From Tomocerus qinae (lineage: Eukaryota; Arthropoda; Collembola; Entomobryomorpha; Tomoceridae): a DNA stretch of 64,000 nucleotides. The notes beneath the pieces are model-generated. The model saw nothing but the letters and a program-made list of their open reading frames with translations. It was not told the DNA's origin and ran no database searches. The stretch covers positions 17,082,513-17,146,512 of the forward strand of contig CM034547.1 of assembly GCA_020055645.1 (NCBI GenBank). The letters are read 5' to 3'. A program made the position numbers and the translations under genes. This document shows, in pieces, positions 1-15,200 of the stretch (its first letter is position 1; each line of letters starts with the position of its first letter).

Positions 1-3000
1 TATAGCCAATTCTCATTCCCAGCTAACCAAACTAACACCTTAACTCACTTAAAAATCTCTACTACCATTCTCTATATTATACCTATGCAAAAATGTAAGG
101 CACCCTGCTTGTTGGACTACATACATATTCAAAGCTATTTCTACCTGGAGAGATGCGATCGACTCTTTATTTGTTAAAAAAGCCTTAATAAGTCGATTCA
201 AATTTTGAAAACATCAAATCTCATGCAAAGATATTTAAATTGTAAATCTAATCGGGAATTGAGAATGTTGAGCAAACCTCGACCTCAAATCTCAAATGCA
301 ACTGATGCAACAGCAAACTAAAAATATTTTTCCGAATTGCAATTATTAACCATAGATCCCACGGATAATCTGCTGAAATATAGATGCAGCGTAAAATATG
401 AATATACCTCAAAACAGAATACGGAATGAAACGTTGTCTATTTTCCTTCTTACCTAGTACAATAAATTCACAAAGCATTGGCACAGCATCTGCACGTTGA
501 ATCTGAGCTTATTTCGAAGGGACTTTTGTTTGTTTAGAATTACCATATTTATATTGCTGATTTAGCTTTGAACAAAGTGTATGTAGGACGAATCGACAAA
601 TCCGAGCCAAACTTTTTCTGGTACTGTTGAAGATCAATCTGCATATACACGGTTCATTGCAACTATATAATATTCTTGTTGTGCTATGCATAGTTTGACT
701 TTGCCTGTTACCCTTCCCATAATATTAGGTAAAGAACCGAATAAGGGTAAAGGGAATGCGATCCAGCTTCATCTGTTTCTGACAAGTCTGACTCATTTCG
801 TTTCCTTCTCAATGTACATAATGTTGCTGCATGCATTGCGCCTAATTTTAGCATAGTGGCATAGACTGTAGCCTCCCTTTTTCATCCTATATAGGGATTA
901 GTGATTATGAAATGGTAGTTGGTGCGACATTAAAATGCATGCCACTTTACACCATATGGCCACTCAGACCCTCTTTGGGAATCTGCTAACTAAAAAAACT
1001 CAACCCCGCAAATACTACAGAGCTTAATGCTCACAATGAAGAAAACAACTTCACCCCAACCTCGAACAAAGCTGTTAAGTACATACAAAAAAGCTTTCAC
1101 CGTAAGAAAGGAATCCGCTCCACGGGCAAAAGCCGCACGAATTGGTTATTGTTACTCTTTCCTTTCTCTTCCTATAACTTTCTATTTGCACCTAACAAGT
1201 ATATACTATATTGTAACAAAAAAAAAGAAATCTATAGAAGGTTGACAATAGGAAATGATTTGCCAAGGAAAATTCCCTACTGTATGGAAGAATGAAATGA
1301 GAATTGCCAGTACATATAGAAGCACTCCACAAAAGGAAGTCCACTTTGTTATTACAGCTACCTACTCAATCTCACCTTTACATAAAAGTTATTTTTATTT
1401 AGAAATTCTCATGGCTAGAGAGGAAGGACTTGATGGATAGAAAATTTCATGTCGTGAATAGATGAAAATGAGCCTTTTCTTCATTCAAACTCAATAGCTT
1501 AGCATGCTACAACCACAACTTACACCTTGAATTATGTCTAGACTTACTCCAAAAATATTTGTAGTATTTTTTTGTATTGTATGGTGACAAGGCAGAGAAG
1601 GCAAATGATATCGTGTCGAGGGAGATTCTCATTAGAAAACTTCCAATAATAATCCCGTCTTGTCTCATATACTTTCTAGTTTCCCTTCCCCAGAGTTGAT
1701 CGATCAGCCCAAAACCAATTTACAGCTCCCCTGCCCTATACAAATTCTTTGAGACAACATTTGTAATGTATGTGCTTGTAATATACAAGTCAGCTACAAC
1801 AATTTCATGTATGTTGTGCCTATAAAGAGTTGACAATAAGATGCAGTGTTAAAGCTATCTTCGGAGATTAAACTAGATAAGCTACAATATGATTGTCAAC
1901 GTCATTTGCAGTCGCTTGTTCCTATACTCCCTATTTTAGGAGGATGGGCACAAGTTTAATATGTGACACATTCCTGGCTATTCCAGTATAATTATGTGAT
2001 ACTGTATGTGACATGTAGTGACATTTATCAGAGCACACTAGCTCCTCCATAAAAATAAAATATGGACAATAAACTAAAAAGAGAATTGATAAGAATCCTC
2101 ATACTTACCAACATCTCAGAAAAGATAGTCCAAGCAGAAATACTAATAGCAAGACTCATAATGCTACGTATGTTAAAGATATGTTAAAATATACTGTATT
2201 CGATATAATATGTTCTATATAGTTGTTATAGGTGTGTGTAGTAAACAAATCTGGGTATAGTGAGGAAAAAGAGTGAATTCGTGAGACGAGGAATAAATGT
2301 GCGAATTTCTCCATATGGACATGACCTTCTACCTTTTATCTCAACTCTGCATCCTGCCTTTGCCCATGTACTTAAGTATATAATAATGTATGAAAAAAAG
2401 ACTGACCCACGATATACTATTCTTTTCTTACATATATTACATACATAATGACAGACTGGACATTGGAATTAATAGAGTGTGAGTGAGTATGTTGGCACAG
2501 TCCGATTGTTAGTTAAACCTTTCATGGCCTGTCATTTCCCTCCACTAATCCAACGTCCATTCACTCAATCAGTCCAAGTCCAACACACTTGCATTCTATT
2601 CAGAAAACTGGAGCAAACATCCAAAAATTCTCACTGGCCAAAGGTTTATGATGAGATTTCTAATTTTACTTGCCATCAAGACAAACATTAATTCATCTCC
2701 GCACGTCCTCCAATCACATCGATATAGCCTCGCTCCCTAATAACCCACCAAGGATAAATTCTAAAGATATGTCCCAAAACATCCACTCACCTTTCACCTA
2801 ACCAATAAATTCCCTTTCTTACCTACGTAATTCAGGTTGTCTCAAACTATCAACTTCACTTTTCTGGAAACGAACTACATTACATGAGCATGAGACTAAA
2901 ATCAATCACACCATATTCCGTTTGAATACAAAGCTTTTATTTGCTGTTGTGGTATTAGTAATAAAATGTATACTAAGTATATATTCTTTTGTATTGCAAC

Positions 3001-5922
3001 AATCTAGTAAATACAATTTAATAGCTACTTAGTTTTACAAATAGCTACTTCATGGGGTTTACATTGCAACATCTATGTAATAAGAGATTTCTATGCACAA
3101 CACAAATACTTAACAATGAATATCACTATAATTAGTTGTTACTTTATAGTACTACACTTAAATATCTGAACACCTAATCAATATGTTAATTACATCCTTA
3201 CTAAAAACAGAATAAGTATTTTATCCCATGATTACAGAACACATTTTTCTACTGCCACACATATGTTTCCCTTCCGTAGTCTGATTGTGAGTTTTCTAAA
3301 TACTTTCTAATAATAAGTAGTAAACTTTTTTATGGCCTCTTATTACAAGGTAGTTATAATCACCCCCAAATGAACATCTATAATTCTACATACTTTTAAC
3401 ATCAATTTAATAGTACAAATACTTTTGCAGGTTAAGTGTCATCAATTAACTATCTAGGTAGGTTATTTGTCTTCTAAACACACTCTACTCACTAATTACA
3501 TTCTTTTGGTACATAAGCAAATTTTTTTCGCATCGTGGTTGATATTAAATTACTCGGATTGAATACAAAGGTCAAGGTACATTAGTTATTACTTTAATAC
3601 TAAGTGTTGAACATTATACTTTTCGATTTCAACCCTCCATCCACAATTCTGATCTCCATTAATCCTAACTATCGTAAGACTAATTATTGTGTTATAATTT
3701 ACATGAAACCCTTTCTTTCACCGAACCATCAATAGCAATAAAATTGCTACTCTATTCACATCACATTTATAACTTCAACTCTTCAATACATTTTAACACT
3801 TCAGGGGTATACTTTAATTGTGAATACAAGATAATACTAAACCTTATCTACTCTTACTACATACAAATACACGTAACTTACATGACATGGTAGTATTATA
3901 CTGAGATTCTTCAGACCACTTCCACTTCTATTAATTGTACTGGAGATTTTTAAAAACAAGTTTTAACCCTCGACAATGACACAATGACACAACCTATCAA
4001 TTTTAAAGAAATAATTTAAGTAATAATTATCATGCAATGTAACTGATCCAAGACAAGTCAAATCGACCTACGATATTTATACTTTCTAAATGCCCTTAAA
4101 TACATAAACATTGGTCAAAAATTGCATATTGCTTTACATATAACTCACAGGTATAAAGTACTAGCTGTTTATATTAAAAGCTCTCATAGATTCTACACTC
4201 TACTGTAAACACGTGACATAAACATCTAAATTATTAAAAATTATAGTTACATCTTAAAAATTGATTCACAACACATCAACAATAATGATACCACAGAGCA
4301 AACAAAGGACGGAAACGAACTCTTAATGGCACTATTAAAAATAGTTTAAAAAGACGGAACATACCAAATCTTAAAGCTATGTATTAAAGAGGTACTTGTA
4401 TTTTTCTCACCTCTTTGCAATACTAACTAATAATTGCATAAGCAAATGCAATGATAAAATTATAGAAAACTATATACAATATGTAAAAGCTATTGAGTAA
4501 CAGTAATAAGCATAAAATGTGCATGAGCATAAAAGGTGCTTTGTCATGAATACAGAGATTTCGTTTTGTCAGATCACATCAATTGTTTTACTGTAGCAGT
4601 TCATGTTTCTATCTCATATTCAAGTCCAAATTAGATGTCCACATTTTAATAGACCGGACCCCGATTTCCCATTTGCGACAGTGAGAATTTTAGTAAAATA
4701 TAACATTAAGATTTTTAGCCCAGAAATAAAATGGCTCAATGCCTACAAAGTTTATTTGTACTTGCATGTTGAACTTAACTCTATTCTCTTTCACGCCATG
4801 CCATTGGTCATGCAAAATTGGAGCATGAAAAAAGTTTACCTAAGTAGATCGGTCTGTAGACATGTGTGTGCTGACCATCCTACTACCATCATGCTATCAT
4901 AAGTAGCAATAGGTATTATTAGTCTAGGCAAATCTAAATATTTATATAGGGCCCATTAGAGTACAAATACAGTAAATCATATAAACTTACAAATTGGTTT
5001 CTATTGGATAGCTCAACATAATTACTGAGGAGTTAATAGAACTTTATCCGGTTTCGGTTTCACTAGAACGAGGTCTATTCGTAATCCCCTGAGACCTTAA
5101 CCATAGCTTAACTCTAGGAAAATCGATGGACATACCCATCGGAAACGCATTCATTCAGAAGACAGTTAAAGGCACAGATTAAAAGATACTGGCAATAGAA
5201 ACAATCAAATAAGTTTTTATGGTGCTGCATTAATTCCTCCCTAATGCAAACAAAGATTGTCTGCTTTCCTTAAGTAACGTAAATGTTTAGCTTTCCTATT
5301 GTTCCAGTTGCTTATATTATCAGAGTAAAAAAGATTAAGGTTTATAAACATAAAGTAAAATAATTATAGTAAATCCAGTAGGAAGTATCCTTTTCCAGTT
5401 TAGGAAGTAAGATAGTGAGTTTCTTTTGCGTTTTGTATCGTTAGTTTGTAGCAGTTGTTGGAAGAACAGTCACAGTAGTATTTGTGTGTACGATAGCCAA
5501 TAGCTATCTCTATATATTTAAAGTATTTTACCAGAGAATTTCTATTTGTTAGTAATAAAATGTCTACAAAAAGAGTAGAAAATGTTTCTCATTTGATGTG
5601 CTCTTAGTTTATAATAAAATTAGCAGGTTAGTTTCCAGTCATATTCTTTTTCGTTTGTTCCTTCCAACTTCTGAATGTATAAAATCAGATCGTCAGTTTG
5701 CTGTTGTGAATCAGCAAACGAATGCTTCATAGTCAGCCTTTTAGTCATATATTTAAACTGCGCCAGACAGCCACAATCAAGTCTTCTAATTAGAAACACA
5801 ACTATTCCTTTCAGATTAAGAAAGAAGTACCAAAGAATTAACAAATGTGGGTATTCTGAGATTTTTGTTTCATACAGCTAAGAACTTGTAGTCATTAACA
5901 ATATATAGACAGATAACTATTT
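1..5922. other. AT-rich sequence downstream of Mcr, no gene recognised
   Basis: I see no convincing coding exon in this stretch. Open frames are short (at most 99 codons, at 4603-4902 on the plus strand), have no recognisable domain and lack paired splice signals. The right end must contain the Mcr 3' UTR, because the Mcr stop codon is at 5923-5925. No close minus-strand AATAAA is visible; the first I found reads as TTTATT at 4751-4756, which would give a 3' UTR of about 1.2 kb. That assignment is only a guess. Confidence 0.5.
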
Positions 5923-6240
5923 CTACGACTGAAACATATGAGGCGTGCTCAACGACATGAAATAGGAAGAAAATAAAAACGAGATGAATCCAAAGACAAT
6001 CACAGGTACTGAAGGGTAAACCCTTGCTCCAAATGCGAAAATTGGACAGTATGGACATTGATAGCTTCCACAAACTTGACAGATGTCCAGTATGAAAATA
6101 TCGAATGCATCAAAAATTGTTTCATTGAATCTTTCTGGGGCGTAGTAGTCATAAACTCTCACTGGTAAGTATCTTGTCATGTTGGCTACGGGGTACCATC
6201 TTTCGATTGTGAAGTTAACGCATGTAGGATTCTTTTCCAA
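5923..6240 (-). other. Mcr: Mcr last coding exon: Cys-rich tail and C-terminal hydrophobic segment
   Basis: This exon encodes the last 105 residues and the stop codon TAG (5925-5923). After the end of the receptor-binding-like domain come closely spaced cysteines (ICQVCGSYQCPYCP) and then a hydrophobic run, VIVFGFISFLFSSYF, followed by only about 11 residues. A hydrophobic end with so short a tail fits a GPI-attachment signal or a C-terminal membrane anchor. The sequence alone does not decide between them. Confidence 0.75.
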
Positions 6241-9200
6241 CTGGAAAGTAACATTAGAAGCATACCATTTAGATATCATTAAGGTCAAACCATAAATATA
6301 AACTTTACATGTGGAAAAAATGGAAAGTAGTTCAGTGAAAGTATTACGTGAGGTTTGTTAACACGAAAAGAACTTACGTAGTCAAAGTAGAGAACAACTT
6401 TATCAGGAAAATATCGTGCTCTCCTCAATGTCGGCACCTGACGTGATAGCACGTATCCATCTAGTTTTGGTTGATGCACGAAATAACCAGTTGGTATTTT
6501 CACTTCTAAAACGGCCATGCCTGATCGTTCTGATTCCTCTAAATAGGTCCAACTAAATATACATAGAAAGATTAGCTTAACCACGCAATTTCCTAACCGG
6601 GTTAAAGTTGGTGATTCTATTACAAAATAATTAATACCACCAAGCATTAAAGTGTTGACACTGACAAACACAACTATAAAACAATAATGAGCAACTGAGC
6701 ACTCACCTTTGGCAAGAGTGATATTCAATAAGGGAAGCGTTCCTGCCAGTAAATTTCCCATGAGTCTTTAATGAAAATGCTGGTACTGGAGGCGCTGTAA
6801 TAAATCGATCTCTGTCTACTCCAAATTGAACTTTCATTTGGAGAATAGCAAATCCAGCTCCTTTAGCTTCCACTTTAACCGTACCGTAAGCATTTGGAAT
6901 CTATATACAATAAAAAAATTTAAAAGTTAAGAAAATTTTAAACACAACTACAAATTGCAACTAAAAAATAATTTTTCAAGTATTAAGCATACATATATTT
7001 TTTGTGGAAACGGTAAGTTATCCGAGTTAACATGGAAAGTTGTAATCTGCCGCGGAATGGAAACAGCTTCAATGGAAACAGTAAGATCCGTAACGTTACG
7101 AATTTTTTGCCGTATAGTGTAGTCAATGAGAGCACGGAGAGCTGCCGCAGAATCCTGCATAAAAATAAATATTTATGAAGCCAAGTCTATTGTGTTAACA
7201 AATGTACTTTTGTAGTTTCTTTTTCTTTACCTGAGTTGAAGCCCACCCTCCGTCGTGCAGACGTTGTATATTTAGCCACTTTACTATAGGATCTACTAAT
7301 ATCTCCTGCCGAGCTACATAAACCATCAGGGCATACGCTGTAGCCTCGATGTTTTCAGAATCATATTTGTATGGAAGCCGAGGAAGCAAAAACGGTTTGT
7401 TATTTTCCAGTTTGAAATCCGGAGGAGGCACTCGTTCTCTTCCCCAGTACGCGTAGCCGCCTTTTTAAATTATGAGAATCATTAATAATATACAATTGTT
7501 TCTCTCGAATGTAGGTATCATAGCAAAAGAGTGTCAGGTGCAGAGTAGTAAGCATTGTAATCTATTATTACTTTCATGTTTCGCCTGTCCTGCCAAAATG
7601 ATAAACGCAGAGTCAGCTTTAGGACTTTTGTTCAGCATCAAGGCGTATGTAACCAATGCGGTTTCATACGGTTTAGCTCCATATTTCATTTGATCCACTT
7701 TGATTTCCAAGTACTGTACCGCTTTTTGTCGTGCTAGAGCAACTTGAGGACCTATAACCTATTAAAAACAGTCACAAAATCACTTTAGTAAATAAACAAT
7801 CAGGATAAACGGGAAATGCAAGACTATTTAGCTTATTACTTATTCAAGCATCATAAACGATATAATATACTCACTCCTAAATCTTTTACAGCGTGGAGGG
7901 CGATCAAAACATGAGCTGTCAGAGTAATATTGGGACTATAAACGTAGCCTTCATTTACAATCGTATCGTTTAACTTTCTGTTAGTGAAAGGGGCAACTTC
8001 ATAAAAGGACCCTTCTTCCGTTTGAAATTGGATGAACCAAGAAACAGCTTTTATGATAACCTAGAAACCATTATACATTTTAGTAACACGAAGTGTCTAA
8101 TGATATTATGTGCATAAAAATAACAAGTTAAATGATACTTACGGAAGGATCTATAAATAGGAAATTCTCCCACTCGTTGAAGCTTGCTTCTGTAAAAACT
8201 CTAGCACAGTATGCTGTAACCCAAACACTGGGAGCTGAGTTATTCCTGCAAAAAGTAAGCAAACATGGCATTTGTTAACTGTGAAAGAGAATAAGGTAAC
8301 AGAAGGAACACTCGTTTGTATTTAATTGGGACTTACCAGTCACTTCGGAACAGACTAAAAGATCCATCATCGTTTTGGAAGCTTAATTGTCTTTGGTAGC
8401 CAATGTTGAGATGATGAAAAGCTTGTCGATAAATAGTTTTGTTACGTTGATTGGTAAGCCTGAGATACATAAGTGTGTACAAGTTCGCAGCAAAACTAAA
8501 CATGTTCTGTTCAGCGGAGTCCTTTAAGAGAAAGCAAAAATATATCATTAGTACTTAAGCCTCTTCATTGAATTCCCCTCCTGTCTCCTGCTTTCATCAT
8601 TAACTTTTTACCATGGGCTTGTCGAGCAGCGAAGTTGCATTAACAGGCATCGTTGGGTATGCAGGACCAACAACGTCTCCGACAACAGAAATCTCTGCCA
8701 AGTTCGAGCTGAAAACGTAGTATCGATCGAAGTCGTAAGGAATGATGGGAGACTCCGTCACATTGATATGCATGTACTGTAGTACAAAAGCCCTGTTGCT
8801 GAGATCAAGGAGTATTGATGTATGTCTATATTGAGGAACCCCATCAGGCTGAAAGCATTATCATAGAATTAAACGTTTCCCTTTGTGACAACTTTCAGAA
8901 CAAAGTGAGATAACTGTTATACTTTTTTGGTTAGGTAATATTCAACTATTTTTAGTGCATGTTCTAAGTGAGTCGCTAAAAGTTATACCTCTACTCTGAG
9001 CACTCTAGTGATTTCATCCCGGGCAATTTGAGAAATGACTTTAACATTGATCTTCACTTCTCCCAAGACAGTTGCAACTAGAGGCAAATGAACTTGTACA
9101 ATATCCTGAGCCTTGATCCACACCAAATGCTGGTGTTCTCCAGTTGAAGTTCGAGGATTGTACGAGTTGACATGACCATAAGCTTCCACGTGGATGAATT

Positions 9201-12200
9201 TGTATTCGGGAGAGTTTGCCAACACTACCATCACTTCGATATCTCTCATCATGTAATTGAATATAGTGACCCGCACACCGATCTGCTCTCCCTGCCGACA
9301 AATATCTGGCATCTCCACGTTCATGAACAAAGGGCGAACTCCCGAGTACTGAAACACACAAAAGTAATAGTCTTAGCCTAAGCTCATGAGAGTTACACCT
9401 AAAATACATCGTGAGGCGGAAAAATAAATCAAGTATATGGCTTTCAGTGAGATAGTAGCTAGCTACGGAACAATGTGCTTCCTTTCACAGATTTTTAAAA
9501 TCCAGTGAAAGGGAAATACATCGTTGAGTGGTAAGCTGAGAGAAGTCGGGTAATTTATCTGATACTTCCCCCTACTTATGCACACAATCATTGAATAGCC
9601 TAAACGCAACTCACATCCACGAACAGTTTGAAAGGAACGACGAACGAGATTTAGATGGATTCTTATTTAGTGCTACTTACCACTATAGGAGAGCGAAGTA
9701 GACCGAAACCCGTCTTGGGACTAACGCCAATGGAAGAAACCATCCATAAAGCTGGTCTCTGAGGAACTGGAAGGGTGAAGATGAAATGACCATGCGGCCC
9801 GATATTTATATCCTTCCATAGCCAAACATTTTCGTACAGACGTTGCATACGATTAATACGATGAAGTTTGAAATCGATTAAATCAGTAGAGTTAAACCAT
9901 GGACCTAAGAAACAAGAAAAAGAATTGAATTCGTGGAAGCACTTCTTAAATAGTTTACTTACGAGAGGGTATTAATGTCAACTTAAATCAGTGGGAAGTA
10001 ATAAAGGCAATCAAAATTTACTACACTAATGTACATAAAACAGACAGTGAATTTGATTTTCAAAGCAACTCTGCTTTATTAAGCGTGATCCTTTAAAGGA
10101 ATGGATCAAAAGCTTCCCTTCCTCAAACAAATATAAGATAAAATAGGCTAGGCAAACAGACATGAAATCCGATAACCACAATGTAAACTTACAATTCGAC
10201 TCGTCGGTTCCGTCTGAACAATCCCGTATCCCATCACATTTTCGCTCAATATTGTAGCACGTAGTTCCAGTCAGACAGGGGAATATGCCCGCCGTTTCGT
10301 TGCAAAAGTCAACCTTTCTTGGCAATGGAATGTCACTGAATACGACCAATCCTGAGAACCTGCAAACGTATTAAATCCCAATATTATTCCATTCCATACA
10401 TTTTAAGTGCGCATTACATATTCCTCACGGTTCTCGGCTACAATAATTTATATTTACAACTTTTTACAGCGCCTCGCCACTTCATTTATATGCATAGCAG
10501 CCACTTAATATAAAGAATGGACTCTACGTGTACGTGTACGAAATATTGGCGAACAACAGATTCTAAAGAAACTCCCTGAAGAAAGTTTTAAGAATTTTTT
10601 TCATATCATCGAATACAATTCCCATGAAACCCAAATCTTGTCACTGTACTTCAAGAACTTGATTCTTTTGAATTCCATAAAGCCACATTCGGCAGACACG
10701 AGTTGACTCTATCTACTACACTGTCGAATTACAGTGAGCAAATAGAATGTTACGAAAAGCCCCCTTCTTTCACTATAAACGACACGGAGACAGATGAAAT
10801 GAACCGAGATAGACAAGTAACCCTTAACCTAAACGAAAAGATATAATCAATGGAAAGCTTACTCAAATGTTCTGTTGGCATCAATCCCATAGGAGTGAGA
10901 AGGGAAATAGACAACCTCATCAGGCAACCCATCCCGAGAAATCCACTTGTGAATGTGTGTTCCGTTAGAATCTTCATCGAAATTTATCATTTTACTCAAA
11001 ACCTGTTAATATTGTGGAAAAAATCAATCTTAAGTTCAACTTCCCTTTTCAACATAAAAAAATATTTGAAACACATTTGAGAGTAAACCACTTATATAAC
11101 ACATATCCCCTCCGCTGACATTTTATATATACCAGGAAACACCTACACAAACATTACGCTACTGCGGGACATAATCATTGCAAAACACAAAAGTAACGTT
11201 TTCTGGGAAATGTTGTGAATGCATGAACGCAATTTCATCTAATGCAAACAAATATCATGGGGAATACACAATGGTAAACTTCACCACGGATTTAAGTAAA
11301 ATCGATGAGAACCATTTTTCCTTTAGCAATTCCTCCCACTTCAAGCATAAAAAATTGCAAGATAATTTAATTTTGTTCAACAATACATCAATATGGGTGT
11401 TTTATTTTAGAATGAGGGGAACGCACTTTTACCTTCACCCGCTTCCGTATTCATATATGAAATATCATTCTAATGTGTCCTCAGTAAAATATTTCCCACT
11501 ACTTCAACAATATAAATGTAGACTTTACTATTTTATTACCTCCGCATATGAGATTTCATTTCCGGCTTGCATAGTGTAAAAGGCAGAATCGAGTCCTGAA
11601 AGACCAACATATGCTCCCGGCTGTCCTCGAATGATAACTTCCACAAGATTATTCGTCTTCTCTTTTTTATTATTGATAACAACTGTGAACTATGAAATAA
11701 ACATAGAAAGTATACATTACAACCCATTTATCGCCACATATTCAGACAGTACAATGAATTTAATGCCTTCCATAAATCACGAGTTATTACATTTGTTCAA
11801 GCCCGAAACGACTACTATCATCATTACTATTGAATTTTATAAGTCTGCGTAGAAAGAAAAATTTCTCACGTTATTCCTAGAAATTCCATTAACGGGGAAA
11901 GTCAAGGAGTCTGCAACGACTTCGTTATACTTGGACACGTGGTAGACAACTATTGTCGCAGCAGGGGCCATTTCAGGGCTAACACTGATGGCAAATGTAC
12001 GAATCGTTGCATCCATAATCTCACTTCCACTCAGCAGTATTACACCCTTTGACATGATCAAGTAAGAGTATCGATCCATATAAAAATTCCCACGTACATG
12101 AAACACGATATATTCTCCAACCTATAAGAAACATGAAACATCGCGAGTTTAAGTAAAACAAAACTCACGGATTTAATGATACCTAGACAGAAATGACGAG

Positions 12201-15200
12201 GGAAGAGCAATGCACATTAGAAACTCCTTATCTCTTTCAGGTTCGCATCACTCAAAAAAACAAGCATCATCAACCAACGCATTCCGAACAAAAGTGCAAC
12301 GTAAACATATACTTAGATACTTAATCTTATCAACAACACAAAAGAGCACGTGGCCCCTGGATAGAGCATTAGAGATAGATAAACAGAGAATGAGACCGTG
12401 TCAGAGCAAGGACAACACTAGTGAGAGAAAATAAAATCATTCTCGTGTTCAGTCTCTCCTTGTAATCTTTTCGACCACTTACCTTGGGAGCAGACGTAGA
12501 TGAGGTGACTCGTATCTGGCGATTTTTCGGAGAGTAATGAGACACAGCCAGAAGTTCGGTAGAAGCACTTTCTCTGAATTGATTTGAAAACACAGCGACT
12601 ACTTTCAACGAGTCAATGTCATTGATTAGTTGTGCAGTTTGTCGAACTCGTTCGGGTCCTGTACATTTACAAAGAAGTTCAATTAGATTAGTTTCTCGCT
12701 CAACTTTGTACCACGCTCTGCTCCAACCACACTCTGCTGACAACGATAATAAAAGCAATAAAAATGTTCATGTAGAGAAACTTATTTGTAGCCCCACTGC
12801 TAGCGTGATTATTACCCATTTAATTAATCGCTCACCTCTTTGTCTTATACAAGAACCACAAGACAGTTAAACAAAGTATTGTGCGTTGGCACACGTACAA
12901 AACATGCAACGCAACATATCTAGCATTGTACATAGTACTTACCAGCAGACAACTCTTGTTTTAAATCAAACGTAGTTTTCCAAATTCCAGGACTCTCAGA
13001 TACTATTGGGATTTTTCGAGGTTCAAGGCTTCTTCTCCCGCCTTTTACATACACTTCGGGTTGGATTTCCAAAACACTGTCTAAAAGTCGATTCTGGGGT
13101 AATGGCGATCCATCATGATATGAAATCGTTAACTGAAAAGAATCCATATCATTAAAATTACAACGAGTTAATCCATTTCTACATTTGATTGACATTGGCA
13201 ATTGTGATATAATCTACGTAATGCAATCTCCATTTCCGTTACACGTTCCAAAGTACCTATCCGTACATGTATACTTCCACACTGGAAGTCATAAACAAGA
13301 ACCCGGATAGACAAGGCAATTTAACCTTGTAAACGATTCTGTTCAATGGAGATTTTATCAGAAACCCTGTCATTACTTGTTTCCATATACTAGCATATAC
13401 TTAAAAAAAACTTACATAGCACGTGTAAGGCATTGAAGGCTTGAAGACTTGTGGCGAGCCACCAAGAAATTGAAGTCGGAGACTTGAATTATAAATCCTT
13501 GCCTTAGAGAAACCTTCAACAATCTCATTCCAGTATGGTTCCCCCACACTAGCTGTAATGGTCACTTCCGTGTTTTCCAGTTGAGAGACAGTTCTCTCGA
13601 TCTCCCACATTGGAAAACGGAACTCATAATGCCCGTTAAACTGTAGAGAGTAAATATAAAGAAAGATTGATGTTTTTTACGACGAGTTCTTAATAGCTTT
13701 CATTTTCCATACAGCTGACAATAAGCTGTGACGGCATTAGTAGAAAAGAATGCGGCAGTATGTGGATAACACAACTACCCTATGTAAAAGCAATTCTTGT
13801 TCAAAAGTACCATTAACAATAGAATGCAAGCATGACAAAAACAGTTCCGGGTACTTACGTCTGGAACAATCTGTTGAAGTATGGGTTCGTAAACAGAATT
13901 CCTGTAGCTAGGCATCAGCCTTGCATCTATAGGCCGGATTGAAGCTCGAATTGTCAGGTTCCCAAGAACTGGACCTCCACTCGTGTAGTTAGCAATGATA
14001 GACCCACTGACATATTCTTCAGTATCAAAGACAAACGCTGGCATTGTCACATTAACCTTTAACAAAAAATTATAAACATTGTAGCATAACATTCTCATAT
14101 GAAAAGGCATATCCCGCATTGCAGTAGATAGCCACTATCACTATTAATAATCTTTTATTACTTTTGATGATCTGATAACCTTATAACAGCCTACTTACAT
14201 TACCAGCAATAATAGTAAAACTCTCATCACACGATAACTTTTTATGCCATAAATTCCTAACGGTAACATTAGTGGGCATTACATAATATTGAATTCGGTG
14301 CAGCAGCAGAGTATTACTTTACATTTATAGTCATGTAGCTCTTATTCCCTTTGAAGCAAAGTAAAAGGTCGTCATACCGAAATTAATATCATGAGAAAAA
14401 TTCTGACATTTACTATCGCACATAATTTACATTTACAGTCTGAGAGATAAACCGCTAAATTCATAGTAAGGAATCCATGTGCATACTTATCGTTCCTTTC
14501 TAAGACGTAGTGTTTAGAAATGCCTTTGCAGTAAAAGACATTACACGCATGTCGTAGCTTAACATTCCATCCAAATTGAAAAGTGCATCTTTCATGTATC
14601 TCCCTCAAATTGTACCATATTTCCCTGCACACACATTATTATACCGTAATAGTGTGTTCATCGTCAGTTCTTCAGAACCGAAAATAACCGAGTCAACGTT
14701 AAAGTCAACCCCAGCACGGCAAATGTTCTCTGCGCACCAGAGTTCTGTCTAACTAAAGGTCTGTGGTGAAATAGAGCACTTGATACACTTAACAGAAAAA
14801 TAAACACAAGCTCATAAAACTCAAAGCTCAGTCGACATAGACAGAACACGTTTTGAAAATAAAGAGAATTCTATTTGTAACGAAACAGGCTGTTTAGACA
14901 TTGACTAATGCTATAAAAACAAAGAATATGGCAACACTTCCCTACTTTTCCTCTCACCACTCTCTTCGTCAACATCAATTTTCAATCTCACAAATTCAAA
15001 CTTACTTCAAATCGCGTCTGGTAGTACTCTTCCACAAAGAATCTCTTCTCTTCAATCTGTTGCAGTGCTTGAACTCGAATTGTATAATTTCCGTAAATGG
15101 GCTGATCAGAGAGGGTATAATTGAGACTCACAGCTCCGAAATTGGACTACAGACAGACAGATACATTCAATATCAATAATTCACTTCAGACTGATACAAC

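Noticed and set aside
4603..4902. 99-codon plus-strand frame in the left flank
   Set aside because: No domain, no clear composition difference from surrounding AT-rich DNA, and no splice signals that extend it.
9041..9409. 122-codon minus-strand frame overlapping Mcr exon 15
   Set aside because: It is a frame-shifted shadow of the 120-codon Mcr exon, which is in phase with both neighbours.
10193..10359. Possibility that the LDLa exon belongs to a separate LDL-receptor-like gene
   Set aside because: Its splice phases join exactly with macroglobulin exons on both sides and the total length fits Mcr.
11178..11579. 133-codon plus-strand frame
   Set aside because: It lies antisense to Mcr introns and exon 11, has AT-driven composition and no recognisable domain.
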